Source: Hofstenia miamia (lineage: Eukaryota; Xenacoelomorpha; Acoela). From it: DNA of 39,041 nt. The stretch covers positions 1,523,987 to 1,563,027 of the forward strand of contig SCFE01000102.1 of assembly GCA_004352715.1 (NCBI GenBank). Reading direction: 5' to 3'. The notes under the pieces were generated by a model, which was not told the origin of the DNA, made no database searches, and saw only the letters and a program-made list of their open reading frames with translations. This document shows positions 21,796-31,850 of this stretch, piece by piece. Within the stretch, counting starts at the first letter, position 1, and each line of letters opens with the position of its first letter. Both the position numbers and the translations under genes were made by a program.

Positions 21796-23131
21796 CACAG
21801 TAGTGGCCAAATTAATTGGGACAAGAAATTCATTTTCTCGAAAACAATATATTTGAAATCTAGTCATCCTTAGACACACAAATATCGCTGTTTAGTATGA
21901 GATATATCTTCTTTTTGCTTTAATAACATCCTGACATCACTTGGGTATGCTGTTGACCAAGATTTGACATGTTTCTTGAATAAAGGGTTTGTGGAACCAG
22001 ACATTGATTACACTCTCAATCAGCTTCCATTTGGTGGTACAGCTCAAGGTATTCAGCTCTACCTTCACAATTGCAAACAAATTTTCAATTGATACAATAT
22101 CAGGCAAGTTTCCAGGCCATTACAACACTTGAAATAGCACTCTGGCAAGAGCTTTAACCGCTTTCTTTGATGCGTGACGTGGTACTTTGTCCTGTTGGAA
22201 AGTCCATTGTGATGCATAAACCATTCACTGGCCTAGGGCTGATTTGTTCAACAAAATCAAGACATATTTGTCTCTCAGTCATTTCCAAGAGAATCATGCC
22301 CAAAACATTTTTTTGTCAGGGTGCTTAATGGATTGATCAATGTGTCGAAGTTGTAGTGGTTCTCCCTTGTGTCTATGAACATGTGGATAAGTGCCTTGCA
22401 CACAATGTGACTCATTAGTGAACATCACCTGGAATTATAATACACATATGACATAATTTTATAAATGAAATTACCATTTTCCATTCGTCCAAAATCATAT
22501 TTAAATGCTTCCTGGCCCATACAAGACATTGTTTCTTCATCTGCTTGGTTAGGAGCTGCTTTTTGACTGTTCAAGTGGCCTGCCCTCTGAGCCAAACAAG
22601 CTGCTGCAGACAGTTCAAGCACTAATCTGTATTTGAGGAGATTCAGTGACATTGTTCTGACATACAATGTCCATGGCAGTCAGGGCTGGGTCAATTGCAG
22701 GTGCCTGAATGATTGATCTGTCAGTGTGAGACAAGATATTCCTCTTCTGCTCACATTTCTGCTTCCTCTGGTTAGTAATTGAGCCAGCGTTGAGGCATTG
22801 CCTAATGATTGAATTTACTGAGTAACATGGATCTCCTTTCATAGTTGTGATCTCATGCTTTGTACTTGCTGTATTTTTAAAAAGTGTTACAATGTTAGAC
22901 CAATGTTGAGGAGTCACATCCATGCCTGAAAGCAACAGATAAGAATATAGAAATGGTAGGGAACATTGTGTTAGTCACAAAGTGAATCCAATGCCTGCAT
23001 GCAATATGTCACAATGATCGGCTATTTGGTTTATTGGTACATTGTGCTTATATTTTGCAATTAGAAAGTGGTTAAGGCACATTGAATCAAACAGGTGGTA
23101 AAATTGTTGTCTGTTCCAATTAATTTGGCCA

Positions 23132-23136
<5 letters not shown>
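21796..23136 (-). mobile_element. Degenerate Tc1-like DNA transposon (second family)
   Basis: The inverted repeats match for at least 20 bases: TAGTGGCCAAATTAATTGG on the left, with the same text read inward from 23134. The left end is flanked by TA and the right end abuts a (TA)n tract. The length of about 1.34 kb is normal for Tc1. The TIR differs from that of the neighbouring element, so this is a separate family. Confidence 0.85.
21970..22935 (-). pseudogene. Tc1-like transposase, broken
   Basis: On the minus strand, the N-terminal DNA-binding part includes NSIIRQCLNAGSITNQRKQK and a GRP-like linker region (about 22830-22740). Downstream come fragments HVHRHKGEPLQLRHIDQSIK (about 22380), WTFQQDKVPRHASKKAVKAL (second catalytic Asp near 22195, before PRHA) and WPGNLPDIVSIENLF (catalytic Glu near 22080). 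Stops and frame changes break it between and within these parts. It is an inactive relic of a DDE transposase. Confidence 0.75.
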
Positions 23137-23173
<37 letters not shown>

Positions 23174-23185
23174 TATAAATATATG
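23134..23185. repeat. (TA)n microsatellite
   Basis: A TA tract that decays into AATATATA units, touching the right end of the Tc1-like element. Confidence 0.9.
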
Positions 23186-23280
23186 CACTATATCTATATT
23201 TTCTATGAAGATAGCATTTTGCTGACCTGGTGAAACTTTCATTGAGATATGTCATAGTCTCGTTTAGAAAAATTAAGATC

Positions 23281-24280
23281 NNNNNNNNNNNNNNNNNNNN
23301 NNNNNNNNNNNNNNNNNNNNNNNNNNNNNNNNNNNNNNNNNNNNNNNNNNNNNNNNNNNNNNNNNNNNNNNNNNNNNNNNNNNNNNNNNNNNNNNNNNNN
23401 NNNNNNNNNNNNNNNNNNNNNNNNNNNNNNNNNNNNNNNNNNNNNNNNNNNNNNNNNNNNNNNNNNNNNNNNNNNNNNNNNNNNNNNNNNNNNNNNNNNN
23501 NNNNNNNNNNNNNNNNNNNNNNNNNNNNNNNNNNNNNNNNNNNNNNNNNNNNNNNNNNNNNNNNNNNNNNNNNNNNNNNNNNNNNNNNNNNNNNNNNNNN
23601 NNNNNNNNNNNNNNNNNNNNNNNNNNNNNNNNNNNNNNNNNNNNNNNNNNNNNNNNNNNNNNNNNNNNNNNNNNNNNNNNNNNNNNNNNNNNNNNNNNNN
23701 NNNNNNNNNNNNNNNNNNNNNNNNNNNNNNNNNNNNNNNNNNNNNNNNNNNNNNNNNNNNNNNNNNNNNNNNNNNNNNNNNNNNNNNNNNNNNNNNNNNN
23801 NNNNNNNNNNNNNNNNNNNNNNNNNNNNNNNNNNNNNNNNNNNNNNNNNNNNNNNNNNNNNNNNNNNNNNNNNNNNNNNNNNNNNNNNNNNNNNNNNNNN
23901 NNNNNNNNNNNNNNNNNNNNNNNNNNNNNNNNNNNNNNNNNNNNNNNNNNNNNNNNNNNNNNNNNNNNNNNNNNNNNNNNNNNNNNNNNNNNNNNNNNNN
24001 NNNNNNNNNNNNNNNNNNNNNNNNNNNNNNNNNNNNNNNNNNNNNNNNNNNNNNNNNNNNNNNNNNNNNNNNNNNNNNNNNNNNNNNNNNNNNNNNNNNN
24101 NNNNNNNNNNNNNNNNNNNNNNNNNNNNNNNNNNNNNNNNNNNNNNNNNNNNNNNNNNNNNNNNNNNNNNNNNNNNNNNNNNNNNNNNNNNNNNNNNNNN
24201 NNNNNNNNNNNNNNNNNNNNNNNNNNNNNNNNNNNNNNNNNNNNNNNNNNNNNNNNNNNNNNNNNNNNNNNNNNNNNNNN
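23281..24280. other. Assembly gap of exactly 1000 N
   Basis: A placeholder of unknown true length. TA and TAA runs begin at its right edge (about 24281-24320). Confidence 0.95.
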
Positions 24281-24290
24281 TAATAATAAT

Positions 24291-24320
<30 letters not shown>

Positions 24321-24324
<4 letters not shown>

Positions 24325-25144
24325 CTTCTTTTAATTGAGAGTATTAATGGGTAAAAGGTCCAATTGGCTATGAATTGAATTTTCTGGAAGATCTTTACAA
24401 GAATTTCTAAATGGAAAAATCGTGTAATTTTAAAATATTTTGAAGCATCCGAAACCAAATTCCTAAATTTCACTTAGCGCTATTTACATGTCATTGTTCA
24501 CAGGAATCTAAATCTTTGTCAACGTTTTCGCATTGCTGAAATCATACAGTACATAATTGAGGTTACAATGTATAACAAAATTTGTACAAATCGAGCCATT
24601 TTTATACATTTGATTGGTTATTTACAATTTCAATTCAGATCTCCATGGTTATTATGATTAATATAAATGAACCTCCAATAGTGAGAATAACATCACTTAA
24701 ATTATAGAAAACATTTGTAGAAACTTAATACCACAAGCATCAACAGCGCAATCAGACCACATGTGATTGTGTCTTTCAACTGAAATATTTAGTCCCTGCG
24801 TTGTTGTGGAGATGGGTATAGAGGCTGATTTTAGAAATATAGAATCGATTTCAATAGAGCGTCAATCTAAGTATTTTTCCAATGGAGAGGGAGGAAGCGT
24901 CAATCTAAGTATTTTTCCAATGGAGAGGGAGGCACAGCCCTCAAGGTGATGCTAATGGTTACGAATACAGTAGTTATTAAAAATATTTTTATAAAAATTC
25001 ATGTTTTACTTGTGTTCCTATACAAACATAAGCGAAATGCAAACAAAGCAACATAAATTGAATAATACTGTTTACTCGAAAACTGATGGCACATTACAAT
25101 CGGTCAGGGGCATATATAGGGACTTTTTAAAGACAATACGCAAT
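24321..25144. other. Intergenic, no gene seen
   Basis: No credible coding frame. It contains the 38-bp tandem duplication described separately. Confidence 0.4.
24858..24933 (+). repeat. Tandem duplication, 2 x 38 bp
   Basis: The unit beginning AGCGTCAATCTAAG recurs at an exact 38-bp offset with no visible mismatch. Confidence 0.9.
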
Positions 25145-25530
25145 AGAGATGTGCGCGGAAGACATTCTTCTAAAACTTACCGCACCGTAACATTATTTGG
25201 CACCATCTACTACCGCAGAAACATGAAACGCGTTGCGGTATGACGCAATGGCTTGAAAGTTACCGCAAAACCCATACTTATGAGCACAGCAATTTAGATA
25301 CCGCTAAGCATTTTGAACATCTAAACTAAGAAATCTATATTAATACATAAAATTTAACTTTTCTTAAAATAGTTAATAATTTATTGTTCCTCAAATTCAC
25401 AATGCACTTTCTTTGACCGACTGTGCCACCACATGTTTTGTCATCACGGTATACCGAATGACCGTTTTCCTAGCAGCTACCGCACCACGGCGTATTGCGG
25501 TATACCGTGGTATATGTAATGTTAGCTATA
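25145..25530. repeat. GGTATACC-rich repeat, possibly a hAT-type relic
   Basis: The stretch is rich in TACCGCA/TGCGGTA and palindromic GGTATACC motifs (near 25450, 25501 and 25510). It starts near TAGAGATGTGCGCGG, which recalls hAT termini of the AGGGATGTAACGGTATACCG type. I found no convincing inverted end or 8-bp duplication. Confidence 0.3.
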
Positions 25531-25644
25531 GGATAGTGCAAACTATTTAAATTCCATTTTTATATCTAGACGAAGTACAAAAAATGAAAACTGCCATTTT
25601 GAAAAATTTTTAGCACAGCTTTCTTAGCATGTATATATATATAT

Positions 25645-26644
25645 NNNNNNNNNNNNNNNNNNNNNNNNNNNNNNNNNNNNNNNNNNNNNNNNNNNNNNNN
25701 NNNNNNNNNNNNNNNNNNNNNNNNNNNNNNNNNNNNNNNNNNNNNNNNNNNNNNNNNNNNNNNNNNNNNNNNNNNNNNNNNNNNNNNNNNNNNNNNNNNN
25801 NNNNNNNNNNNNNNNNNNNNNNNNNNNNNNNNNNNNNNNNNNNNNNNNNNNNNNNNNNNNNNNNNNNNNNNNNNNNNNNNNNNNNNNNNNNNNNNNNNNN
25901 NNNNNNNNNNNNNNNNNNNNNNNNNNNNNNNNNNNNNNNNNNNNNNNNNNNNNNNNNNNNNNNNNNNNNNNNNNNNNNNNNNNNNNNNNNNNNNNNNNNN
26001 NNNNNNNNNNNNNNNNNNNNNNNNNNNNNNNNNNNNNNNNNNNNNNNNNNNNNNNNNNNNNNNNNNNNNNNNNNNNNNNNNNNNNNNNNNNNNNNNNNNN
26101 NNNNNNNNNNNNNNNNNNNNNNNNNNNNNNNNNNNNNNNNNNNNNNNNNNNNNNNNNNNNNNNNNNNNNNNNNNNNNNNNNNNNNNNNNNNNNNNNNNNN
26201 NNNNNNNNNNNNNNNNNNNNNNNNNNNNNNNNNNNNNNNNNNNNNNNNNNNNNNNNNNNNNNNNNNNNNNNNNNNNNNNNNNNNNNNNNNNNNNNNNNNN
26301 NNNNNNNNNNNNNNNNNNNNNNNNNNNNNNNNNNNNNNNNNNNNNNNNNNNNNNNNNNNNNNNNNNNNNNNNNNNNNNNNNNNNNNNNNNNNNNNNNNNN
26401 NNNNNNNNNNNNNNNNNNNNNNNNNNNNNNNNNNNNNNNNNNNNNNNNNNNNNNNNNNNNNNNNNNNNNNNNNNNNNNNNNNNNNNNNNNNNNNNNNNNN
26501 NNNNNNNNNNNNNNNNNNNNNNNNNNNNNNNNNNNNNNNNNNNNNNNNNNNNNNNNNNNNNNNNNNNNNNNNNNNNNNNNNNNNNNNNNNNNNNNNNNNN
26601 NNNNNNNNNNNNNNNNNNNNNNNNNNNNNNNNNNNNNNNNNNNN
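25645..26644. other. Assembly gap of exactly 1000 N
   Basis: This hides the first two-thirds of the LTR that ends at 26943 and whatever flanked it. A TA tract (25631-25644) precedes it. Confidence 0.95.
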
Positions 26645-26943
26645 AAACACTACTCTGTTGCGGAATGGCAGATGGCTTCTTGGTGATCAGATACTGCTTC
26701 AGGCAGTGAGCCCATTGTTAACTGGAGTATCTCTCATGTGGTTACCTAAATAGTGACTGTTATGCGTTGTTCTAATATCGTGTGGATTCTAAATATAGTT
26801 TAGTTTGGATACAGAGAAACGTGTACATGAGAAAACAATAGTTAATCTAGATAGACATTACCCCACTTGTTTGAATCTGTAGTTCAGTATCTCTAAATAG
26901 CTCTGAGTTATTACAAATCTAAAGCCTGGGTGATGATTCTACA
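26645..26943 (+). mobile_element. 5' LTR, family L, 3' third only
   Basis: This matches the last third of the solo LTR and of the inverted LTR, about 9 of 10 bases with the latter by eye. It ends GGGTGATGATTCTACA. The primer-binding site follows with no spacer, which fixes this as a 5' LTR and the element as plus-strand. The upstream part is lost in the gap. Confidence 0.9.
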
Positions 26944-26961
26944 TGGCGACCGTGACAGGAC
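26944..26961 (+). promoter_or_regulatory. Primer-binding site, complementary to tRNA-Arg 3' end
   Basis: TGGCGACCGTGACAGGAC directly follows the LTR. Its complement, GTCCTGTCACGGTCGCCA, matches the 3' end (CCA included) of an insect-type tRNA-Arg(UCG) as I remember it. It would prime minus-strand DNA synthesis. Confidence 0.75.
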
Positions 26962-27383
26962 GGCAAAAGTCCTACTAACATCTGTAATATTATACATGTA
27001 GTCAAGATAGTTGTTTCTTCTACATCAAACACATTACCAAGAAAGCTGTTACCGTTCTGTGCTCACTAATTCTTTATTGTTTTTTGTTCTTTAACTTATG
27101 TGGTGTTAAATCATGGAATCTTGTGAAAACTGTGGAATTACACACTAGGAGATGTACTCCAGTGCAATACTTGACCAATGGCATGGTTGAATCTTTCTCT
27201 GTGGTTTTCTACTCCATAACTAGATTAGCTGTGGCGCAACGATGGAGGATTTAAACACTCCCTAACCTACAAAAAATTTTTTTCTATTTCTGATTATTGG
27301 AATGAAAACTTACAAAGATCTAGGCAATCGCAACACTATCATTACCTCACAACAGAAAACCGATCGTCACAATCAAGCTACTC

Positions 27384-28915
27384 ATGACAAATAAAAAGAA
27401 TAAAAGGAATCAAAACCAAACTACCCCATCAATGTCAGCAAGAACACAATCGCTTGAGTCTTTTTCCCCCAAGACGTCGAAATGCAAACAGTGCCCCTAC
27501 AAGATGAATTAAATTCAATCAAAATACTCCAGACACTCAGAAGAAACGCTGAGAATGAAGTGGCACTAAAAACCCAAATTTCAATGCTGGAACAGAAATT
27601 CAAAAGAATCAAAAAAGAATGACAAGATGTCATTATCGAACTGAAACAAGACATGAGTCAATGACTTGAAGAACAAAGAAACATTTTTCAATCACAAATC
27701 GAATTACTCACACAAAAATTGGCCAAAGCAAATCAGAAAGTAATAGACCAAAACGAGAAATGGGAAACAATGTGTGCCAAACTAGAGGCGGAGAACAAAC
27801 ACTTACAACAAGAGAACGAAACACAACAGTTAGAACTTGAGCAGTTGAAAGATCAACTGCGAATGATAAAACTTTCAGAAGACGATGAACAAATGTTAAA
27901 ACCAATGAGAATGGAAGACGCATTGATATCAGAGGAGCTGGAAGCCGAACTGGAGGCTCCCAGAAGAAGAATACAAAACAACTATGAGAAACCACGAAAC
28001 CTACCAAATGAAGAGGAAGAAGAAAAAGAAAAGATAATTCGAGAAATAACTCAAGAGTTGAAAAAACGAATATCAATGGAGAGCGTAGAAGGCTCCAAAA
28101 AGCCATCATACAAAAAAATAATACTGATGGAAAAAGAAAATGAACCAACACCCTGCAAAGCACAAATTCAAAAATTTACAGGGAAAATAAACAGTTACTC
28201 TCCAACATTTGAAGAATGGCTAGAGTTCTTCAAACTAACAATGAAAGAAAGGGGAGTGGATCAAACTGCCGCAGCAGCAAGACTACCACTCTATCTATCA
28301 GGAGCCGCACATCAACACTACTTAATGCTTGATGCAGAGACAAAAAGAAACTACAAACAACTAACAGGAAACTTCATTGAATACTATCGAAATGAAAGCT
28401 TTAAAAACCAATACTGACTAATATGGAACGAAAATGAAAAAGTTTGACGATATCAGAAATTACATGTCGCAAGTGGAGCAACTATTAACCCTAAGCTCCA
28501 GAGGAGGCTATTACTCAAAATATGACCTGTTCTCACACATCACCAAAGGACTACCTGAAAACATAAGACAGCAGTTCGAAACAAAATGTGATGTAGACGA
28601 CATGCTAGAAAAAATGATAAGAAAAGCAGTCGACATCCAAGTAATGCTCAAAAACCTCACGAGAATCTATGAAAAAGCAACCTGGAACCATCAAAACACA
28701 ACGAATTGGAAGACGAAGGAACAAACACTGACTAAAATCCCACAAACCACCTTTGGAAAGAAGGAGGATAAAGTAATCAAAATAAAAACGAAAAATGGCA
28801 AACTAAGAGACTTAAAGAACGAGATGTCTGCTGCTACAACTGCGCCCAAAAAGGACACAGGAAAACCAAATGTAAAAAATCAATAAACATTATAGAAGAA
28901 GGGAAGGATATTTTG
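27384..28915 (+). pseudogene. LTR-retrotransposon gag with zinc knuckle (copy 2), broken
   Basis: Gag starts at ATG 27384 (MTNKKNKRN). A frameshift near 27475 moves it into a long Glu/Gln/Lys-rich coiled-coil frame (about 27480-28100). A capsid-like block follows (28140-28660) with EEWLEFFKLTMKERG, ARLPLYLSGAAHQHYLML and QVEQLLTLSSRG. A further frameshift at about 28420-28440 precedes DDIRNYMSQVEQ. A third, -1, gives the nucleic-acid-binding knuckle CYNCAQKGHRKTKC at 28832-28873, a canonical CX2CX4HX4C. In-frame TGA codons lie at 27620, 27662 and 28415. The domain order is that of Ty3/Gypsy-type Gag. Gag would assemble the particle and package RNA. Three or more lesions make this copy non-functional. 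Confidence 0.85.
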
Positions 28916-29039
28916 ATGATGAAGACCTAATAAACTCAGAATACGAAACCACCTCAGACATTGAGGAAACCAAAATCAATGAAGAGTCGGAAAACTAGAA
29001 GGAGCACCAACTCTGAACAACCGCGCACCAGTTATGATC

Positions 29040-29453
29040 TAGACAAATCTACACAATGTTAACACAATTACAGTTGTGATAAACGCCGTAATGATTAAAG
29101 CTACGATTGACACAGGTGCAGTTAAATCAATAATCACAGATGAATGCACAATGAAATTGGGGTTCACAAGAGAAGAGTTATCAAAATTGCACAATCAGCT
29201 GATAAACACATCAGGTGAATACATCGACACAAAAGGAACACTGGAAGCAGTTAGGATAAGAATAGCAAATAAAACATTCGAGCAATCTCTAATCGTAGTA
29301 GACACCCACAGAAACCTACTACCCTACGAAATCATACTAGGTGACAACTTCCTATCGAAAAACAAATGTGTAATAAACTATGGAAACAGAACGATAAGAG
29401 TTGAAGAGGAAGAAATCAAAATTCACGAAGAACAACAAGAAAGAGATATGTAG
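29040..29453 (+). pseudogene. Retropepsin-like protease, pol truncated
   Basis: The frame runs open from about 29064 and includes VINAVMIKATIDTGAVKS. IDTGA (Asp codon at 29109) is the catalytic D-T/S-G-A of retroviral-type aspartic proteases, which act as dimers. About 75 residues later comes EIILGDNFLSKNKCVINYG, the conserved ILGxxFL block near the protease C-terminus. So the protease itself appears whole. The frame then ends EEQQERDM at 29453: the junction with the inverted LTR lies at 29448/29449 and the TAG stop is supplied by the LTR's terminal TGTAG. Reverse transcriptase, RNase H and integrase are absent. The gag-protease spacer (28916-29040) has stops, so protease expression from here is unlikely. 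Confidence 0.8.
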
Positions 29454-30398
29454 AATCATCACCTGGGCTTTAGATGTGTAATAACTCAGGACTATTTAGA
29501 GATACTGAACTACAGTTTCATACAAGTGGGGTAATGTCTATCTAGATTAACTATTGTTGTCTCATGTACACATTTCTCTATATCCAAACTAAACTGTATT
29601 TAGAATCCACACGATATTAGAATAACGTATAATAGCCACTATTTAGGTAACCACATGAGAGATACTCCAGTTAATGATGGGCATGCTGCCCAAAGCAGTA
29701 TCTGATCACCAAGAAGCCACCTGCCATTCCGCAACAGAGTAATGTTCCATCCACCAACGGACTCAGCTCATTCTCACTGATTTAGTTTTGTTATGTGTAC
29801 CCTCACTATGTGACAATAAACAGTAATGGGGGCACTACTCGACTTAATGACTCATTCTCAGATGCAGTGTAATTACTACTAGTGTACTAATGCAACCGTT
29901 CATTGACACTAACTGCTAATATAAAAATCTAGTTAGCAAATAGCATAGCAGTTTCCCACCCTACATGTAATAATAGCAAATATGACTATCGACACTAGCT
30001 GCAACAAAGTCAAGAGGAGTTAAAAACTATTGCATTATGCAACAAATAGCAGCTTCCTAAACCTACGACATTTCCAACATATACAATAACATTTATGGAT
30101 AAGAAGCCATTATCGGTCATTATGAGTCCGAGGTAAATAACAATTTTGGATCTAAAATAAGATAAATAAAGATAGATAATTCCTAGGGTGGTGATCCCGC
30201 CTTATCTCGCATTTGTTACTATATGCAATGATTAAGAAGCATTGATAGCCAGCTAGGCGGTAGTTAAAAACCCTTATACCTAATCCTAACTTATATGCAT
30301 GGTTTCGATCTAGGCAACAAACCATTCTTTCCCTCACAACAGCCTAATGATCAGCGCAATGCATGAATCGCCTAGCTGCACATTCTATTTAATAATCA
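29449..30398 (-). mobile_element. Full-length LTR, family L, inverted (about 950 bp)
   Basis: Read on the minus strand this begins TGATTATTAAATAG at 30398 and ends GGTGATGATTCTACA at 29449. It matches the solo LTR in full and the partial 5' LTR closely. Its 3' end is joined base-to-base to the protease frame of the plus-strand element. No primer-binding site lies inside that junction, and no polypurine tract or pol lies outward beyond 30398. The flanks AGATA (29444-29448) and AACCG (30399-30403) do not form a target duplication. Confidence 0.85.
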
Positions 30399-30712
30399 AA
30401 CCGAGTAAAAAATGAGTAGCTAATAAGGAGTTTATTCTCCATCAACGATTCTCTTTTGGTTTTACATATTTATAGAAATTTTAATAAACATATTACTTGC
30501 TAAACAAGTAACTGTCACCTTTTTAGTTGCCAGCTAGCAGAAAGTTCTGCTTTAATATGGCACTTGCAAAATCGACGTGGAGTGTAAACGTCCACATGTA
30601 ATTTGTCAAAAGCTCGAGTAACAAGTAATTGTTTTCACAAATTAATATCGAATTCAAATTGCATGGCTTGGTTTAATGCTAATCTATCGAAAACACAAAA
30701 TTAATAAAATCA

Positions 30713-30718
30713 TATAAA
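30713..30718 (+). promoter_or_regulatory. Candidate TATA box (TATAAA)
   Basis: TATAAATT lies 53 bases before the ATG of the 62-codon ORF. Chance matches are common here. Confidence 0.25.
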
Positions 30719-30765
30719 TTTATCATTCGATCTTGTTCCCCAGTTTCAGTTCTTTTTGTTTTCTG

Positions 30766-30954
30766 ATGGATTATGCTACATTACAACAATATTTGAATTT
30801 TCGAATCTACGAATTCAAATCTGAATACAATTTCAAACCTAATATTGATTCGTATTATATTTTGAATAGTTGCCAGGCGTGCTACGTGACTTCATTAAAC
30901 CCTTTCTTGCAGGATTTTGCTGAGGAAATAATTGCATCAAATCAAAGAGCATAA
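30766..30954 (+). CDS. Hypothetical 62-residue protein
   Basis: An ATG-started frame (MDYATLQQYLNFRIYEF) ends FLQDFAEEIIASNQRA. It is rich in Tyr, Asn and Phe and contains a C-x-x-C (NSCQACY). It has no signal peptide, membrane helix or known domain that I can identify. Composition is protein-like rather than low-complexity. A TATA-like element lies 53 bases upstream; the ORF ends just before the large hairpin repeat. The segment FLQDFAEEI resembles YLQNLAEEI in an ATG-less frame at about 38105-38293. It may be a small gene, one exon, or a chance frame. Confidence 0.3.
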   Translation: MDYATLQQYLNFRIYEFKSEYNFKPNIDSYYILNSCQACYVTSLNPFLQDFAEEIIASNQRA

Positions 30955-30995
30955 ACCTATCATAGCATACATAAGAGGTCTTCTTTTCTATAAAT

Positions 30996-31850
30996 TTAAA
31001 GGTTAACCGAAGTTTTATGCAATTTTGTTACACCAAGAACAACTAGAATAGGATTTTGAGCTCATATCAAATTGGAAGAGTCTGTTATTTTGTGACCTTT
31101 CCAAATTTTTAAGTACTTTTTCTCTGCACAATATGGGAATCATCCTAAATTTGCTTACCAAGATTCAACAAAAACATCAATAGTCTAAGTTTGGGGTAGC
31201 TTTGTTGCCCAGAAAGAAATCAGCTTAAAACATTTGCATTATGGTAATTGGTAGTTTGCTATAGTAATTTCATGTTTGAAAAACCCAAGTGCTGTGATTT
31301 CATGAAAATTTTATTAATATTCATTTAGCTTGTACCAAAAAAACATCTAAATTGGGAAATTCTCACTCTTTTTAGTTTTTGTATGCTGTGAGTTTTTGCA
31401 TATATATTAAACTCACATTCCTGTAGTCTTAAGCTTGATAGAGCTCTTTTCGCAGATTGTCTTCTTCACATAGCAACTAAAATATGCAAAAAATCTTAGC
31501 ATACAAAAACTAAAAAGAATTCCACAAAATAGATTTTTTTGGGTACAAACTAAATTAATATTATTAAAACTTTCATGAAATTATTACATTAAGGTTCTTC
31601 AAACATGGCATTATTATAACAAACTAGCAATCATCCTAAGGCAAGAACTTTAACCTGATTTCTTTTGGGGTAACAAAGTTAGATCAAATTTAGACTATTG
31701 ATGTTTTTGTTGAATCTTGATATGCAAAGTTCAGATGATTCCCACAAAATATCAGGTTTTCCTATTTGATTTGAGCTCAAAATCCTATTCTAGTTGTTCT
31801 TGGGGTAACAAAATTACCCCAAAATTTGTTTAACCGTTAAGAAGTATTTG
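30996..31850. repeat. Long imperfect inverted repeat (hairpin), arms about 0.4 kb
   Basis: The left arm (about 30996-31407) and right arm (about 31477-31850) are reverse complements across their length with scattered mismatches and small indels. Examples: AAGAACAACTAGAATAGGAT near 31033 recurs inverted near 31790, AAGATTCAACAAAAACATCA near 31162 recurs inverted near 31710, and TTTTTAGTTTTTGTATGCT near 31370 recurs inverted near 31500. A spacer of about 70 bases separates the arms. Transcription through it would give a long fold-back RNA. It could be a foldback-type MITE or an inverted duplication. Confidence 0.9.

Noticed and set aside
25629-26753. Coding frame ending in QILLQAVSPLLTGVSLMWL
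   Set aside because: It lies within the LTR sequence and otherwise only N; LTRs are non-coding here.
27708-28163. 151-codon minus-strand ORF rich in Leu/Phe/Ser resembling a membrane protein
   Set aside because: It is the antisense shadow of the Glu/Lys-rich gag coiled-coil frame on the plus strand.
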